Translations under genes and position numbers: made by a program | Source of the DNA: CAVVGZ01 sp963747965 | GTDB taxonomy: Bacteria; Chloroflexota; Anaerolineae; Anaerolineales; Anaerolineaceae | Direction: 5' to 3' | Assembly: GCA_963747965.1 (NCBI GenBank) | Contig: CAVVGZ010000010.1 | Coordinates: 1 to 64,000 of the forward strand | DNA: 64,000 nt | Notes under the pieces: generated by a model | Database searches by the model: none | What the model was told of the DNA's origin: nothing | What the model saw: the letters and a program-made list of their open reading frames with translations, nothing else | In this document: piece by piece, positions 28,325 to 37,021 of the stretch | Layout of the letters: every line of letters starts with the position of its first letter | Position numbering within the stretch: position 1 is the first letter of the stretch

Positions 28325-28380
28325 CTCTCATACTTCTGCAAGCCAGCCAGAAGACCGGCTTGCAGAAGCGTTGGAGAGGA
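28325..28380 (-). other. Long inverted repeat between VOC and MFS genes
   Basis: A 12-bp perfect inner stem (CTTCTGCAAGCC / GGCTTGCAGAAG) is flanked by an outer CCTCTC/GAGAGG pair. No U-run follows on the minus strand. It may stabilise the upstream racemase-VOC message or lower MFS and GntR expression. Confidence 0.6.
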
Positions 28381-28444
28381 GGAGATATGTGATTCCTAGA
28401 CAAAAAAATTGTGAAAAAACGCCACTACCCTGATACTGCCAGGG

Positions 28445-29323
28445 CTAACCGCGATATCCCCGGCTGGTTGCATATGGCTCTATTAATTCCACGGTAACAC
28501 CATGGTTATATTCCGGGTAAACAAATGCTTCAAAACCATCCTCCCGGTCAAGATAAATCTTGTTTTGATAGAGAGGGACACCGGCCGCTTGAACACGTTT
28601 AACAGCTTCACGGATATCGGCAAACTCAAAGCACAGATGTTCCAGGCCTTCTCCGTGTTTTTGCATAAACTGGTAAACCCGGTTTTCAGGATCCTGCGTC
28701 TCGACCAGGTGAAGCCACAGGCGGTCATTACCCGGTTCAATCATCATGTCTTTCTGCGTACCGTAATGCTGGTCAGTGCGCAGCGCATTGGCTTTAACAC
28801 CAAAAAGCATTTCAAACCGTTCTGCAGCCTTGGCAACATTATTGACTGCCACGCCGATATGCTGCAAGCCCAATAAATTGGGATTGGATACTTTTTCAGG
28901 TTCCCAATAGTAGCTGGTGGTATGCGGCTGGATCAGCTCCACTGTAAAGCCGATCCCGTCTTCCGGGTATACAAACGCCTCAAATCCATCAGCCGCATTG
29001 AAAATTGTATCCTGGTAAAGCGGAACGCCAATCTTCCGCAGGTGGGCAACATCCCCTTCAATATCATTCGTTTCGATACAAATATGCTCAAGGGATTCAC
29101 CATGCTTCTTAAAGAACTTATTTACCCGCGATTCAGGATTCCAGTTTTGGACGAGATGCAGCCAGCAGCCATTCGGCAGCATCAGGCGTGCATCCAGCTG
29201 GAATCCTTTTCCTTGATCATTACGGTAATCGACAGCCTTCATACCAAAAAGCTTGTCGTAAGTATCACAGGCTTTATTTAAATCATCAACAACCAAACCA
29301 AGATGATGTAAACGAGTAATCAT
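28445..29323 (-). CDS. Two-domain VOC-family protein
   Basis: A 292-residue protein made of two similar VOC domains, residues 1-145 and 150-292. Each has the opening HHLGLVVDDLNKA / QHIGVAVNNVAKA, a central LEHICIETNDI / LEHLCFEFADI, and a closing FTVELIQP / VTVELIEP, giving a His, His, Glu metal set per domain. The layout matches lactoylglutathione-lyase- or dioxygenase-like fusions. It lies 53 bases after the Asp/Glu racemase gene. Enzyme class (epimerase, isomerase, dioxygenase) undetermined. Confidence 0.88.
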   Translation of the reverse strand: MITRLHHLGLVVDDLNKACDTYDKLFGMKAVDYRNDQGKGFQLDARLMLPNGCWLHLVQNWNPESRVNKFFKKHGESLEHICIETNDIEGDVAHLRKIGVPLYQDTIFNAADGFEAFVYPEDGIGFTVELIQPHTTSYYWEPEKVSNPNLLGLQHIGVAVNNVAKAAERFEMLFGVKANALRTDQHYGTQKDMMIEPGNDRLWLHLVETQDPENRVYQFMQKHGEGLEHLCFEFADIREAVKRVQAAGVPLYQNKIYLDREDGFEAFVYPEYNHGVTVELIEPYATSRGYRG

Positions 29324-29376
29324 AATCCTCCTCCAATTTTCATTTCAAAAATTCCAATTCGATAACTTTCCCAAAC

Positions 29377-30084
29377 CTAGTTGATTTTCTGTGGTGCAGG
29401 TCTGGCATACAGACCAATTTTGGATAAGCTCACCCGGATATCGGTCAATCCCTCTACTACCTTATAAGTTGCTGCAATGGGATCAATAACCGGTATTCCC
29501 AATTCTTTTTCCAAATCGTCTGAATATCCTGCCATTGAGGCGCACCCCATGATAATGACTTCAGCGCCATCTTCTTCAATCATTCTCCGTGCCAGTGCCA
29601 TCCCAATTTCCTTGACCTTTTCGGGTTTTTCAGCAATTTCCACAACACCCATCCCCAGGGCTCGCACGGATGCAAACCGGCTTTCCAGACCATATTTCCG
29701 GACATGCTGTTTCTTGGAGGAGGTTTTATGAGGTTTTTCTGTAAGAATGCTGAACTTGTGGCCAAGCAAGAGTGCCACAGAAAAGGAGGTCTCTTCAATC
29801 CCATAAACCGGAACACTGGAAATCTCTTTTAAAGCTTCCAGGCCGGGATCGCAAAAAGCTGCCAGGATGATGGCATCATAACCATCGTCGTTGGCTTTTT
29901 TTACTGCCTGGATGGTATAAGGTGTGGCCAGGGATTCATCATAGTAAGATTCCAGAGATTCTGGACCATGTTCAATCTGGATAACATCAGCTTGAACATC
30001 GGGCCGGGCAATCTGGCGTATTTTATTTGCCACTTTCGCCGTGACGAGAGTGGATGTATTCGGGTTAATAACCAGTATTTTCAT
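29377..30084 (-). CDS. Aspartate/glutamate/hydantoin racemase-family protein
   Basis: A 235-residue protein beginning MKILVINPNTSTLVTAKVANK. Family marks are the two catalytic cysteines in LAAFCDPGLE (about residue 77) and MGCASMAGYSDDLEKELGIPVIDP (about 182), used for two-base racemisation. The start is set by AGGAAGG seven bases before the ATG. First gene behind the promoter/operator at 30241-30287, with a 5' leader of about 170 bases. The NPNTS start is shared with hydantoin and allantoin racemases, so the substrate may be an amino-acid derivative rather than a free amino acid. Confidence 0.9.
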   Translation of the reverse strand: MKILVINPNTSTLVTAKVANKIRQIARPDVQADVIQIEHGPESLESYYDESLATPYTIQAVKKANDDGYDAIILAAFCDPGLEALKEISSVPVYGIEETSFSVALLLGHKFSILTEKPHKTSSKKQHVRKYGLESRFASVRALGMGVVEIAEKPEKVKEIGMALARRMIEEDGAEVIIMGCASMAGYSDDLEKELGIPVIDPIAATYKVVEGLTDIRVSLSKIGLYARPAPQKIN

Positions 30085-30240
30085 ACCATGGCCTTCCTTT
30101 CTCAGTTCATCCAATTTCTACCCCCGATTGCCATTCACGAAAAAATCCAGCAACTCTCAGGTAATCCAATGGTTGGATACAGATCTAAAATATTTTACTG
30201 ACACTATCATTTTTATTTTGCCAAAATCCCCGAGATTGCA

Positions 30241-30260
30241 GATTGTCTACAATATACAAT
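30241..30260. promoter_or_regulatory. Operator, copy 1 of a 20-bp element (GntR candidate site)
   Basis: The minus strand reads ATTGTATATTGTAGACAATC. It contains an ATTGT-N2-ACAAT palindrome plus an extra ATTGT half-site and overlaps the -10 box and start site. Eighteen of twenty bases equal the element at 50256-50275, with the same placement relative to the promoter. GntR/FadR-type operators often have TTGT-N-ACAA arms. Confidence 0.75.
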
Positions 30261-30287
30261 TATAGATTTCCTCAGGGGCTTTGTCAA
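30259..30287 (-). promoter_or_regulatory. Consensus sigma-70 promoter for the racemase-VOC-MFS-GntR unit
   Basis: Minus-strand TTGACA (30282-30287), 17 bases, TATAAT (30259-30264): both boxes perfect. The start site falls inside the operator, so binding there would block transcription, including that of the GntR gene itself. Confidence 0.9.
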
Positions 30288-30305
30288 GAAGAATGGTGAT
30301 TTGCT

Positions 30306-31319
30306 TTAAAGGACACTCTCCACCCGCACAGGTCTGCCAATTTCAGCAGACTGGTAGAATGCGGTCATGATGGCCTGGGCTCTCAATCCGTCCTCACCGC
30401 CAATCCAGGGCTGCCGGTCTTCCCGGATTGCTCCAATCATATCCAGTGCTTGTGGAATAAACGGATCATCCCTGGAAATGTTGACCTGGTAGGAGTGGTC
30501 TTCATCACAGAACATTAAATATTCCCTCATTCGCATGCGGAGGCAGGCTTTGCTGCCATAGATTTCTGTAAGGCGTGTAATTGGGGTAACCTGGTAGGGA
30601 GGCTGATTGCCAATCAGGCTGCCAATTCCTCCATTGGCGAAAAATATTGTTCCAATGAAGGCATCTTCCACATCCGACCCCTGATATCTTGATAAGGAAC
30701 GCGCATATACCTCGTCGACATCGCTGTTCATCAACCAGCACTGCCAGTCAATGCTGTGAATTCCGCTGTAAGTGATGATGCCCCCGCCGGAAAATCTTTT
30801 TTGCCAGACCCATTCCGGAATATGCCGGCCGCCAGGGTTGCCAAATATATCTGTAATCATCCCGGGGATTCCAACCTCTCCGCTGTTTACGGTCTTGTGT
30901 GCCATCTGGAGTTCCTGCCGGTATCGATGCACAAATCCCACCGCCAGCTTGGAGCCTGCCTGCTTGCATGTCTCAACGATTGCCCGGGCGCCTTCCATGG
31001 TATCTGCCAGTGGTTTCTCCATCAATACGTGGCAGCCGGCTTTCGCAGCCGCCTCACCCTGTTCCCGATGCAAATAATGAGGGGTGCTTATTACTACCAG
31101 GTCAGGTTTCAGTGCCAGCAGATCCTGGTAGTCGGTAAATGGTTGGGTATTTAATGCCCCTGCAACCTGGATCGCCTTATTCCTATCGATATCTGCTACC
31201 CCCAGGAGTTTTACATCACTTCCTAAACTGGCAAATACCTCAGCATGCTTTTTACCAATCCGGCCTACCCCAATGACGGCTGCATTAATTTGCTTGTTAT
31301 CACCAGCGCTTGTTTTCAT
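30306..31319 (-). CDS. Gfo/Idh/MocA-family oxidoreductase
   Basis: A 337-residue NAD(P)-dependent dehydrogenase. Rossmann fingerprint VIGVGRIGKKHAEVFASLG (residues 15-33), the ISTPHYLH and MEKPLAD motifs (catalytic Lys in EKP), and a C-terminal alpha/beta domain with GGGIITYSGIHSIDW bearing the active-site His. Typical substrates are sugars, inositols or other hydroxy compounds. Last gene of the long minus-strand run that starts near 50 kb; a palindromic hairpin separates it from the M14 gene upstream, and the next promoter begins right after its end. Confidence 0.93.
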   Translation of the reverse strand: MKTSAGDNKQINAAVIGVGRIGKKHAEVFASLGSDVKLLGVADIDRNKAIQVAGALNTQPFTDYQDLLALKPDLVVISTPHYLHREQGEAAAKAGCHVLMEKPLADTMEGARAIVETCKQAGSKLAVGFVHRYRQELQMAHKTVNSGEVGIPGMITDIFGNPGGRHIPEWVWQKRFSGGGIITYSGIHSIDWQCWLMNSDVDEVYARSLSRYQGSDVEDAFIGTIFFANGGIGSLIGNQPPYQVTPITRLTEIYGSKACLRMRMREYLMFCDEDHSYQVNISRDDPFIPQALDMIGAIREDRQPWIGGEDGLRAQAIMTAFYQSAEIGRPVRVESVL

Positions 31320-31346
31320 TTATTCAACCACTCCAGACCAGTAGAT

Positions 31347-31380
31347 TTTTGGAGAAGGCGGCGTGCCGCCTTCTCCAAAA
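31347..31380 (-). other. Strong intercistronic hairpin before the Gfo/Idh gene
   Basis: A 16-bp perfect inverted repeat (TTTTGGAGAAGGCGGC / GCCGCCTTCTCCAAAA) with a two-base loop. On the minus strand no clean U-run follows. It may be a partial terminator or an mRNA-stabilising element. Confidence 0.7.
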
Positions 31381-31409
31381 TTTTATTATTCTAAGAATTA
31401 TTTCCTTAC

Positions 31410-32402
31410 CTAATTTTCGCGTACTTCGTCAATCACGCCATAGAAGCAGCACCATTCACCTTCAATTACCATCGGCTTGGAGCGCAATCCGAACACCTGG
31501 CCATCTTCCGGAGCCTGCAAAACTTCCATCTCATCACCCAGCAGGTTGTAGATCCGCCCGACTACCGTGCCTTTCTTCATCGGCTTGCGCAGTTCAATAT
31601 CTTCACCGACAAACAAACCGGTGGCATTCGCCAGCAATGCAATCTGATGGCCGCGCAGAACCTTTTCCGGATATTTAGCTTCACCAGGGATGATGCCATA
31701 GTGGCGCATAACATTAAGATAGGAATCTTTTATTCGGCGCCCGACATCCTGGAAATCAGTAGTCAGCATCCTGCACCACCCGCCAAGTTCGACGGTTAAT
31801 GCACCCTTACCTAACTGCCCCATTACACTGGCTGGGCTGCCTGGACCAATACCGCTTTTCATGGAGAGATCCCATTCAGGACCAAGCGCTCTGCCTAATT
31901 CCAGGGATTCTTTGGTCTCAGAAGCAAAATAGGCTGTGTCCAAATAGGAATGATCCCCACCGGAGTGAATATTGAGGTGCAGGTCACAGTGCTCTACCAT
32001 CACCTTGTGATATGCCCAGGCGACTCTCTCGGAAGGGTAGCCATCCGGTTTTCCAGGGTAAATGCGGTTCATGTCATAAGAAAACTTATCCCTCGGATCG
32101 CCGCGGGTTCCACCTACCAATGCTTCGATATTGATAGCAGGAACAAGAACAACCAGGCCTTTCATCTTCTTGGGGTCCATTGCCGCCTCTTTCTGAAGCA
32201 GCATCATCGAATAGGCGCCTTCCGGTTCATCGCCATGAGAGGCACCAGCGATCCACAGGCGGGGTCCATCTTCCACACCGCGGTAGACAATAATGGGTAA
32301 TGCTCTGCGGTCGCCGTACATATCCCCGGGTATGGGAATTTCCCCCCGTTTTACTTCTCCCGGATTGATCGTAACTGTACCGATTGTTAATGGCTGACTC
32401 AT
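31410..32402 (-). CDS. M14-type zinc deacylase (succinylglutamate desuccinylase/aspartoacylase family)
   Basis: A 330-residue carboxypeptidase-fold hydrolase. Zinc ligands are visible in ASHGDEPEGAY (His and Glu, near residues 56-59) and DLHLNIHSGG (His), and the catalytic Glu in TVELGG. The C-terminal 80 residues form the usual beta-barrel ending (GHQIALLANATGLFVGEDI ... KKGTVVGRIYNLLGDE). Such enzymes remove acyl groups from N-acyl amino acids or related amides. In the run with M24, amidohydrolase and DUF4438 genes this suggests breakdown of N-substituted amino acids; the substrate is not known. Confidence 0.92.
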   Translation of the reverse strand: MSQPLTIGTVTINPGEVKRGEIPIPGDMYGDRRALPIIVYRGVEDGPRLWIAGASHGDEPEGAYSMMLLQKEAAMDPKKMKGLVVLVPAINIEALVGGTRGDPRDKFSYDMNRIYPGKPDGYPSERVAWAYHKVMVEHCDLHLNIHSGGDHSYLDTAYFASETKESLELGRALGPEWDLSMKSGIGPGSPASVMGQLGKGALTVELGGWCRMLTTDFQDVGRRIKDSYLNVMRHYGIIPGEAKYPEKVLRGHQIALLANATGLFVGEDIELRKPMKKGTVVGRIYNLLGDEMEVLQAPEDGQVFGLRSKPMVIEGEWCCFYGVIDEVREN

Positions 32403-32470
32403 AATTTAAATCCTTTCTTATATATTAGATTGATTAGCAATTGCATCACCCAAATGATGCAACGATTTAC

Positions 32471-33343
32471 CTACAATAATCCAAGATAATTGGCAATATT
32501 CGCCTCCCTTACAACCTTTGGCTGAATTTGACCTGCGCTGCCGGTCATAATAACCGTGATTCCTGGACCAAATCCGCTTCGAACACTGGCTCCCTGGGAT
32601 ACAACCCCAACCGCCACGGAACCACGCAAATATCCGTGGGTATAGCGGCTGTCCCAATCCTGAACACCTACCAGGTCACCAAAGCATAAACTGTCCAGTT
32701 TGGCTTCCCTGCGGATATCAGGATCCGTCATCTGCAGGTTGATCACTTTATTTTCACTTTGAAATCCTGACCCGGCCCCGACAATGGTATTGGGTACCAT
32801 GGCTTTAACGGGTACAACCAGTCTTTCCTGCTGTATGATGATTTGCATTTTCCCCAGCAGGTCAGGATCACAGCTTTTAATGTCAACCAACGGAAAATCG
32901 GTGAAGCGTAAGCCCACACCAAAGGCTTTTATTTGCACCTTATCCCCCGGAGACAGTTTCTCAAGATCAGCCTGTTTAAAATGACAAACCACATGGTCTG
33001 CAAAACGTCCGCTTTTTCCGGTTACCACACCTGCAGCACCGGATGCTTGCCCGGACACAATCCTGGCGGGATTCCCGATACAGGCATAAACACTTAATGC
33101 ATTGTGCGCCCCGGCATCACTATTCTTTATGGATACGCCTGCCTGGATTAGCTCTGCAGCCCAACCCACAGCCCGGTCGCCAATCTTCACGTTATATACC
33201 AGCCCGCCGTATGCCGGGATCAACAAAGGTTCTCCATCCGCACTAATGATATAAGGGCTGGCCGGTAAAGGAGGCATGCTTGGATTTGCCACTTCGCCAA
33301 TGACAGAGATTTTTACAAGTTTCTCAACATTTGTGCTTATCAT
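32471..33343 (-). CDS. DUF4438 protein, copy B
   Basis: A 290-residue protein beginning MISTNVEKLVKISVIGEV, start fixed by AGGAGA ahead of the ATG at 33343. It follows the DUF4438 pattern: YNVKIGDRAVGWAAE, GVSIKNSD, CIGNPARIVSGQASGAAGVVTGKSG, GDKVQIKAFGVGL and RGSVAVGVVSQGASVRSGFGPG. No signal peptide or membrane helix. The neighbour upstream is a diverged paralogue, 20 bases away. The family has solved structures but, to my knowledge, no established reaction; conserved Gly-rich and His/Asp positions suggest an enzyme. Confidence 0.82.
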   Translation of the reverse strand: MISTNVEKLVKISVIGEVANPSMPPLPASPYIISADGEPLLIPAYGGLVYNVKIGDRAVGWAAELIQAGVSIKNSDAGAHNALSVYACIGNPARIVSGQASGAAGVVTGKSGRFADHVVCHFKQADLEKLSPGDKVQIKAFGVGLRFTDFPLVDIKSCDPDLLGKMQIIIQQERLVVPVKAMVPNTIVGAGSGFQSENKVINLQMTDPDIRREAKLDSLCFGDLVGVQDWDSRYTHGYLRGSVAVGVVSQGASVRSGFGPGITVIMTGSAGQIQPKVVREANIANYLGLL

Positions 33344-33363
33344 AGTCTGTCTTCTCCTGTCCG

Positions 33364-34218
33364 CTACCGGATGCCTAAAATTTTTCCAATATTGGCGTCC
33401 GCATCGATAATGGGTTCGATTTCCCCGTTGACACAAATCAGCATTTCCTGGCAGCCCGGACCATGCCCGGACTGGATACAATCTCCATGCATTATCAACC
33501 CGATCATAACCCCGCCCGGTAAATTTCCCCGGCCGTAGCGGTGATCTGTCCCAATGACCGCCACCAGATCCCCCAATCGCAGATTGTCCACACCATGTTC
33601 CCGCAGGGCGTCTTGATCGGCAGACATCATGTCATGGTCAACGAACTCGGGGGTCAATTCAGATCCGCTGCCCAATAATTCTGCCGGCATGCTTGCCACC
33701 ACTGGCACCTGTAAACGGCCCCCCGGCAGCACTTTCAATCCCCATTTTTCAATCAGGTTTGGACCAGCCTTCTTGACCATGATACCTGGACAATCAACAA
33801 TCTTCATCCCCCGCCCATAAGTTTTTATCAAAATACGGTCACCGATGGTTAATAAATCGAGGGTTCCATCATCAAAGTGGACAATAACCCTGGCATGCTC
33901 GCCAGTAACCACTCCTCTTGATCCAGCTGCCAATCCTGATGTAACCACTGCCTCATTTCCAACGCACATCAGGTAATGCAGGGCGTAATCCACGTCCAGG
34001 TCGGGGTGGGCTACGCTGACACCCGGTTCAATATGGTCCCCAAACCAGCCGTAAGCTGGATCACCCACCTTTACGTTATAGACTATACCTGCCATACCAA
34101 TGGAAATGGTGCTCATCCCATCCTGATCGGCCCGATAAGGCGGTCCAACCAGCTTGGGGCTGGTGACAAAACTGCTTACACCCATCATTACCAGGTCATC
34201 CAGATTTGACTTCAGCAT
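33364..34218 (-). CDS. DUF4438 protein, copy A
   Basis: A 284-residue protein with the same block order as its downstream paralogue: YNVKVGDPAYGWFGDHIEPGVSVAHPD, CVGNEAVVTSGLAAGSRGVVTGEHA, GDRILIKTYGRGMKI, and LPGGVMIGLIMHGDCIQSGHGPG. An extra His (HPDLDVDYALHY, DDHRYGRG-like segment) differs from copy B, so the pair may form a hetero-oligomer or have split roles. Located between an M24-fold protein and copy B with gaps of 28 and 20 bases. Function unknown. Confidence 0.82.
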   Translation of the reverse strand: MLKSNLDDLVMMGVSSFVTSPKLVGPPYRADQDGMSTISIGMAGIVYNVKVGDPAYGWFGDHIEPGVSVAHPDLDVDYALHYLMCVGNEAVVTSGLAAGSRGVVTGEHARVIVHFDDGTLDLLTIGDRILIKTYGRGMKIVDCPGIMVKKAGPNLIEKWGLKVLPGGRLQVPVVASMPAELLGSGSELTPEFVDHDMMSADQDALREHGVDNLRLGDLVAVIGTDHRYGRGNLPGGVMIGLIMHGDCIQSGHGPGCQEMLICVNGEIEPIIDADANIGKILGIR

Positions 34219-34246
34219 CCGACCTCCTGTTTATCATTCCAGACTC

Positions 34247-35530
34247 CTAAATATCAATCCAGCACCATTCTTTGGTCATGGGTACCTTGTTGAGGAGAAT
34301 ACCTCTCTCCCCGGTCACCAGGATCGTGTTGGAATGGTTATAACCCCAACCGTGGCGGGGGCTGTACAACCCTGGCTCATTGCTGATCACCATTCCTTCT
34401 TCCAGGATCGTCTCATCACCCAGGCTGATACAGGGCTGTTGGTGCCCCTCCATCCCAATTCCATGTGCCGGACGGTGATATATATATTCTTCCATCCCGG
34501 CATCCCTTGCAAATTTTAATACCCTGCTGGCAATTACATTGCAGGGGGTACCTGCAACACTCAATTCACATTGCAGTTCCGCCATTTTCGTATGGACTTC
34601 CCAAACTCTCTTCTGCAAATCAGAAATCGGGTAGGTTTGCATGGCACGGTAGCCTTCACCAACATAGCCGCCCAGGTGAACAAACCCGGCTAATTGTATG
34701 GAATCCCCCTTTGAGATTTTATGATAATAAAACTGGTTTGGATGCGGGTATGCAGTGGATGCGCCTGCCCGGCAGGTTATCCAGAAATCGATCCCGACGC
34801 CGTTATGCGGTTTCCCATCCAGTTCCATCCAACTCAATAAAAGGTGCGTTCCGTACCGTTTAATTTCGTGCTGGATATCAAAATCGGTGACACCGCATCC
34901 GTTATTTAGAATTAATGCCCGGCCATATTCGAGCAAATGGTCCTGGATCGCAACCGCCTTTTGCAGTAATTCAATTTCTTGTGGGGATTTAATCATGCGC
35001 ATTTTCAGGCACACATCACTCACTGTCTTAAACGTCACCTGCGGCAGTACTGCCTGCATTTTCCGCTGCACATTTGTAGTAGGTTCCCAGTCTAAACCCA
35101 GCACTGACGAACGATACCCTCTTGCAGCCAATCGTTCCAGCATCCACTGGTGCAGGTCAACCGGGGGACCATACTCATACACGATTTGGTTAAAGGGGCC
35201 GTGATGAGGGTAATCAAAATACCATTCATACTCATCAATCCACCAGGTTTCGACAAGGTCCCGGTCCAGGGCTGGACAGAAGAAAACTGGTTTTCCTTTC
35301 GCAGGGATGAACAGCCAGAATGGCCGTTCTGTCTGGGTATGGAAGAGTCCTGAAAAATAGATGATATTCCAGACATTCTCGAGGAGAACTCCATCCAATT
35401 TTTGTTCCTCAAGTTTTTGCTGGAGTCGGGACATATTGCCCTGGTACCATCCCTGCTCAAGGCGGAAAGGGGGTTCCAGGGGCTGCATTTTTGGAATAAG
35501 TTCTTCAGGCTCGTACCTGATATTGGACAT
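34247..35530 (-). CDS. M24-fold (creatinase/prolidase-like) protein with altered metal site
   Basis: About 427 residues from the ATG at 35530, which overlaps the stop of the amidohydrolase gene (TAATG); a GTG twelve bases upstream is an alternative. N-terminal creatinase-like domain (LDGVLLENVWNIIYFSGLFHTQTERPFW) and M24 domain (CLKMRMIKSPQEIELLQKAVA). In the metal site HGIGMEGHQQP and ISNEPGLYS are kept, but the Asp pair (QLAGFVHLGGYVGEGYRAM) and the final Glu (YNHSNTILV) are missing. It may be a metal-free hydrolase of the creatinase kind. Third of four such proteins in the window. Confidence 0.88.
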   Translation of the reverse strand: MSNIRYEPEELIPKMQPLEPPFRLEQGWYQGNMSRLQQKLEEQKLDGVLLENVWNIIYFSGLFHTQTERPFWLFIPAKGKPVFFCPALDRDLVETWWIDEYEWYFDYPHHGPFNQIVYEYGPPVDLHQWMLERLAARGYRSSVLGLDWEPTTNVQRKMQAVLPQVTFKTVSDVCLKMRMIKSPQEIELLQKAVAIQDHLLEYGRALILNNGCGVTDFDIQHEIKRYGTHLLLSWMELDGKPHNGVGIDFWITCRAGASTAYPHPNQFYYHKISKGDSIQLAGFVHLGGYVGEGYRAMQTYPISDLQKRVWEVHTKMAELQCELSVAGTPCNVIASRVLKFARDAGMEEYIYHRPAHGIGMEGHQQPCISLGDETILEEGMVISNEPGLYSPRHGWGYNHSNTILVTGERGILLNKVPMTKEWCWIDI

Positions 35531-37021
35531 TAGTATTTCCACCCGCTCCAGAAATTATTATCCATCTTCAAGTACATGGAGATATCCTGACGTTCAAATG
35601 CTTTTTGAGATTCCTCGCGAGCCATCTGTACAATTTCTTTTTCATCAACCGATAAGACATTACGGTTATGCATCAAAATTCTGCCGTTGACAATCACCGT
35701 CTCCACATCATTGCCATTTGTATAAAAAGCCAGCTGGCGGGGGATCAATTCACCGGGTACCAGGTGCGGGCGGTCGAAATCCACCAGGATGATATCCGCC
35801 CGTTTATCAGGCTCTAAAGAACCAACCAGGTGATCCATTCCCAGGGCTCTGGCAGCATCAATGGTAACCATTCTGAGCGCCTTTCCAGGCGGGAGCAGTG
35901 TTTGATCTTTAAAGCGCTCCCACTGAGTCCAGATCGCCCGGGAGATATCTTTGAATAAATCATACGAGCAATACGGCGCTGTTCCATCGGTTGAAATGGT
36001 CACATTTGCCCCAGCTTGCAGCAGTTCAATAACGGGACAAGGACCGTACAGCAGGTTTTCATGGGTGAAAGGCACCACGCAGATACCGGTTTGATGCCTG
36101 CCCAGGGTTTCAATTTCTTCCTGGTGTAAGCCATTGCTGTGCGCAAATGCTACTTTCCCCTTCAGAAGACGGTCAACACGCTGCTTCCCATAATATTTCA
36201 ATCCAAAACTGACTGAACCAACAAATATATGGGAATGCAGCAGGATGTCATAGCGCTCTGCCAGGTCTTTTATCTCATCGGCTTTCTCAACCATGAGAGG
36301 TACATGTTCCTCCGGGTTGTAAACAAATGGGATGCGTGGATGAGCAGCCTGGCGGCCAAATAAATACGGGTAATGAACAGCCACCTGGATACGTTCATCT
36401 GCCTGGCGATGCCATTCTTCAATCACCCTTTTGGTGTTATCCAATGTATCCTGGTAGGTGAATGGCTTTGTAACCGGCTTGCCGCCTTGCCAGTGCGTTG
36501 CACTCCAGGGTTCAGGGACATGGCTGACATATGGATCAGGGAGGACCAACTGCCAGAACGGTGCGGATACCAACCAGTTCAGTTGCACGCGCCTGTTTTT
36601 CAGAATAAATGGTGCTGTCCATACGGGCAGGTGTGGCTCCGACAACTGTAAGGCCGGTTGTCACCCCAAATCGCAAACGTTCGACAGCAGAAAGCAAACC
36701 TTCCGCATACCACCATTCCTCTGTGGTCGCATGAAAATACAAATGCCCGGTGGGCCACCCCAACTCCGGGTGGTGAATGCCTTTGACAAGACCGTGTCCG
36801 GCATGCCCATAGGTATCCACAAGTCCTGGCATGATCACCTTATGGGTGGCATCCAGCACCTGCCGGGCAGTATATTTCTCTCCAATATCCGCACTGCTCC
36901 CAATTGCAGCGATATGGTTCCCCTGGACGGCAACTGCTCCATCGCTGATAATGCGATTTTCCGGATCCATCGTCAGGACTGTCCCATGTTCAATAATCAA
37001 ATCTACAATTTGTTTATCCAC
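35530..37021 (-). pseudogene. Amidohydrolase-superfamily deaminase/chlorohydrolase (TRZ/ATZ type), interrupted by a one-base insertion
   Basis: The joined protein of about 497 residues has the composite barrel of the ATZ/TRZ group: DLIIEHGTVLTMDPENRII, VIMPGLVDTYGHAGHGLVKG, LHSHIFVG, AFAHSNGLH, ISTDGTAPYCSYDL and the C-terminal KRADIILVDFDRP. The frame stops at about 36536; one surplus C in the CCC at 36539-36541 explains it (GPP-DPYVSHVPEPW is restored), and total length is 3n+1. Where the family has T-H-x-H the protein reads T-Y-G-H, so the first metal histidine is replaced by Tyr. Expected to deaminate or hydrolyse a nitrogen heterocycle or guanidino compound; activity is uncertain for both reasons. 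It overlaps the DegT gene by eight bases. Confidence 0.85.
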
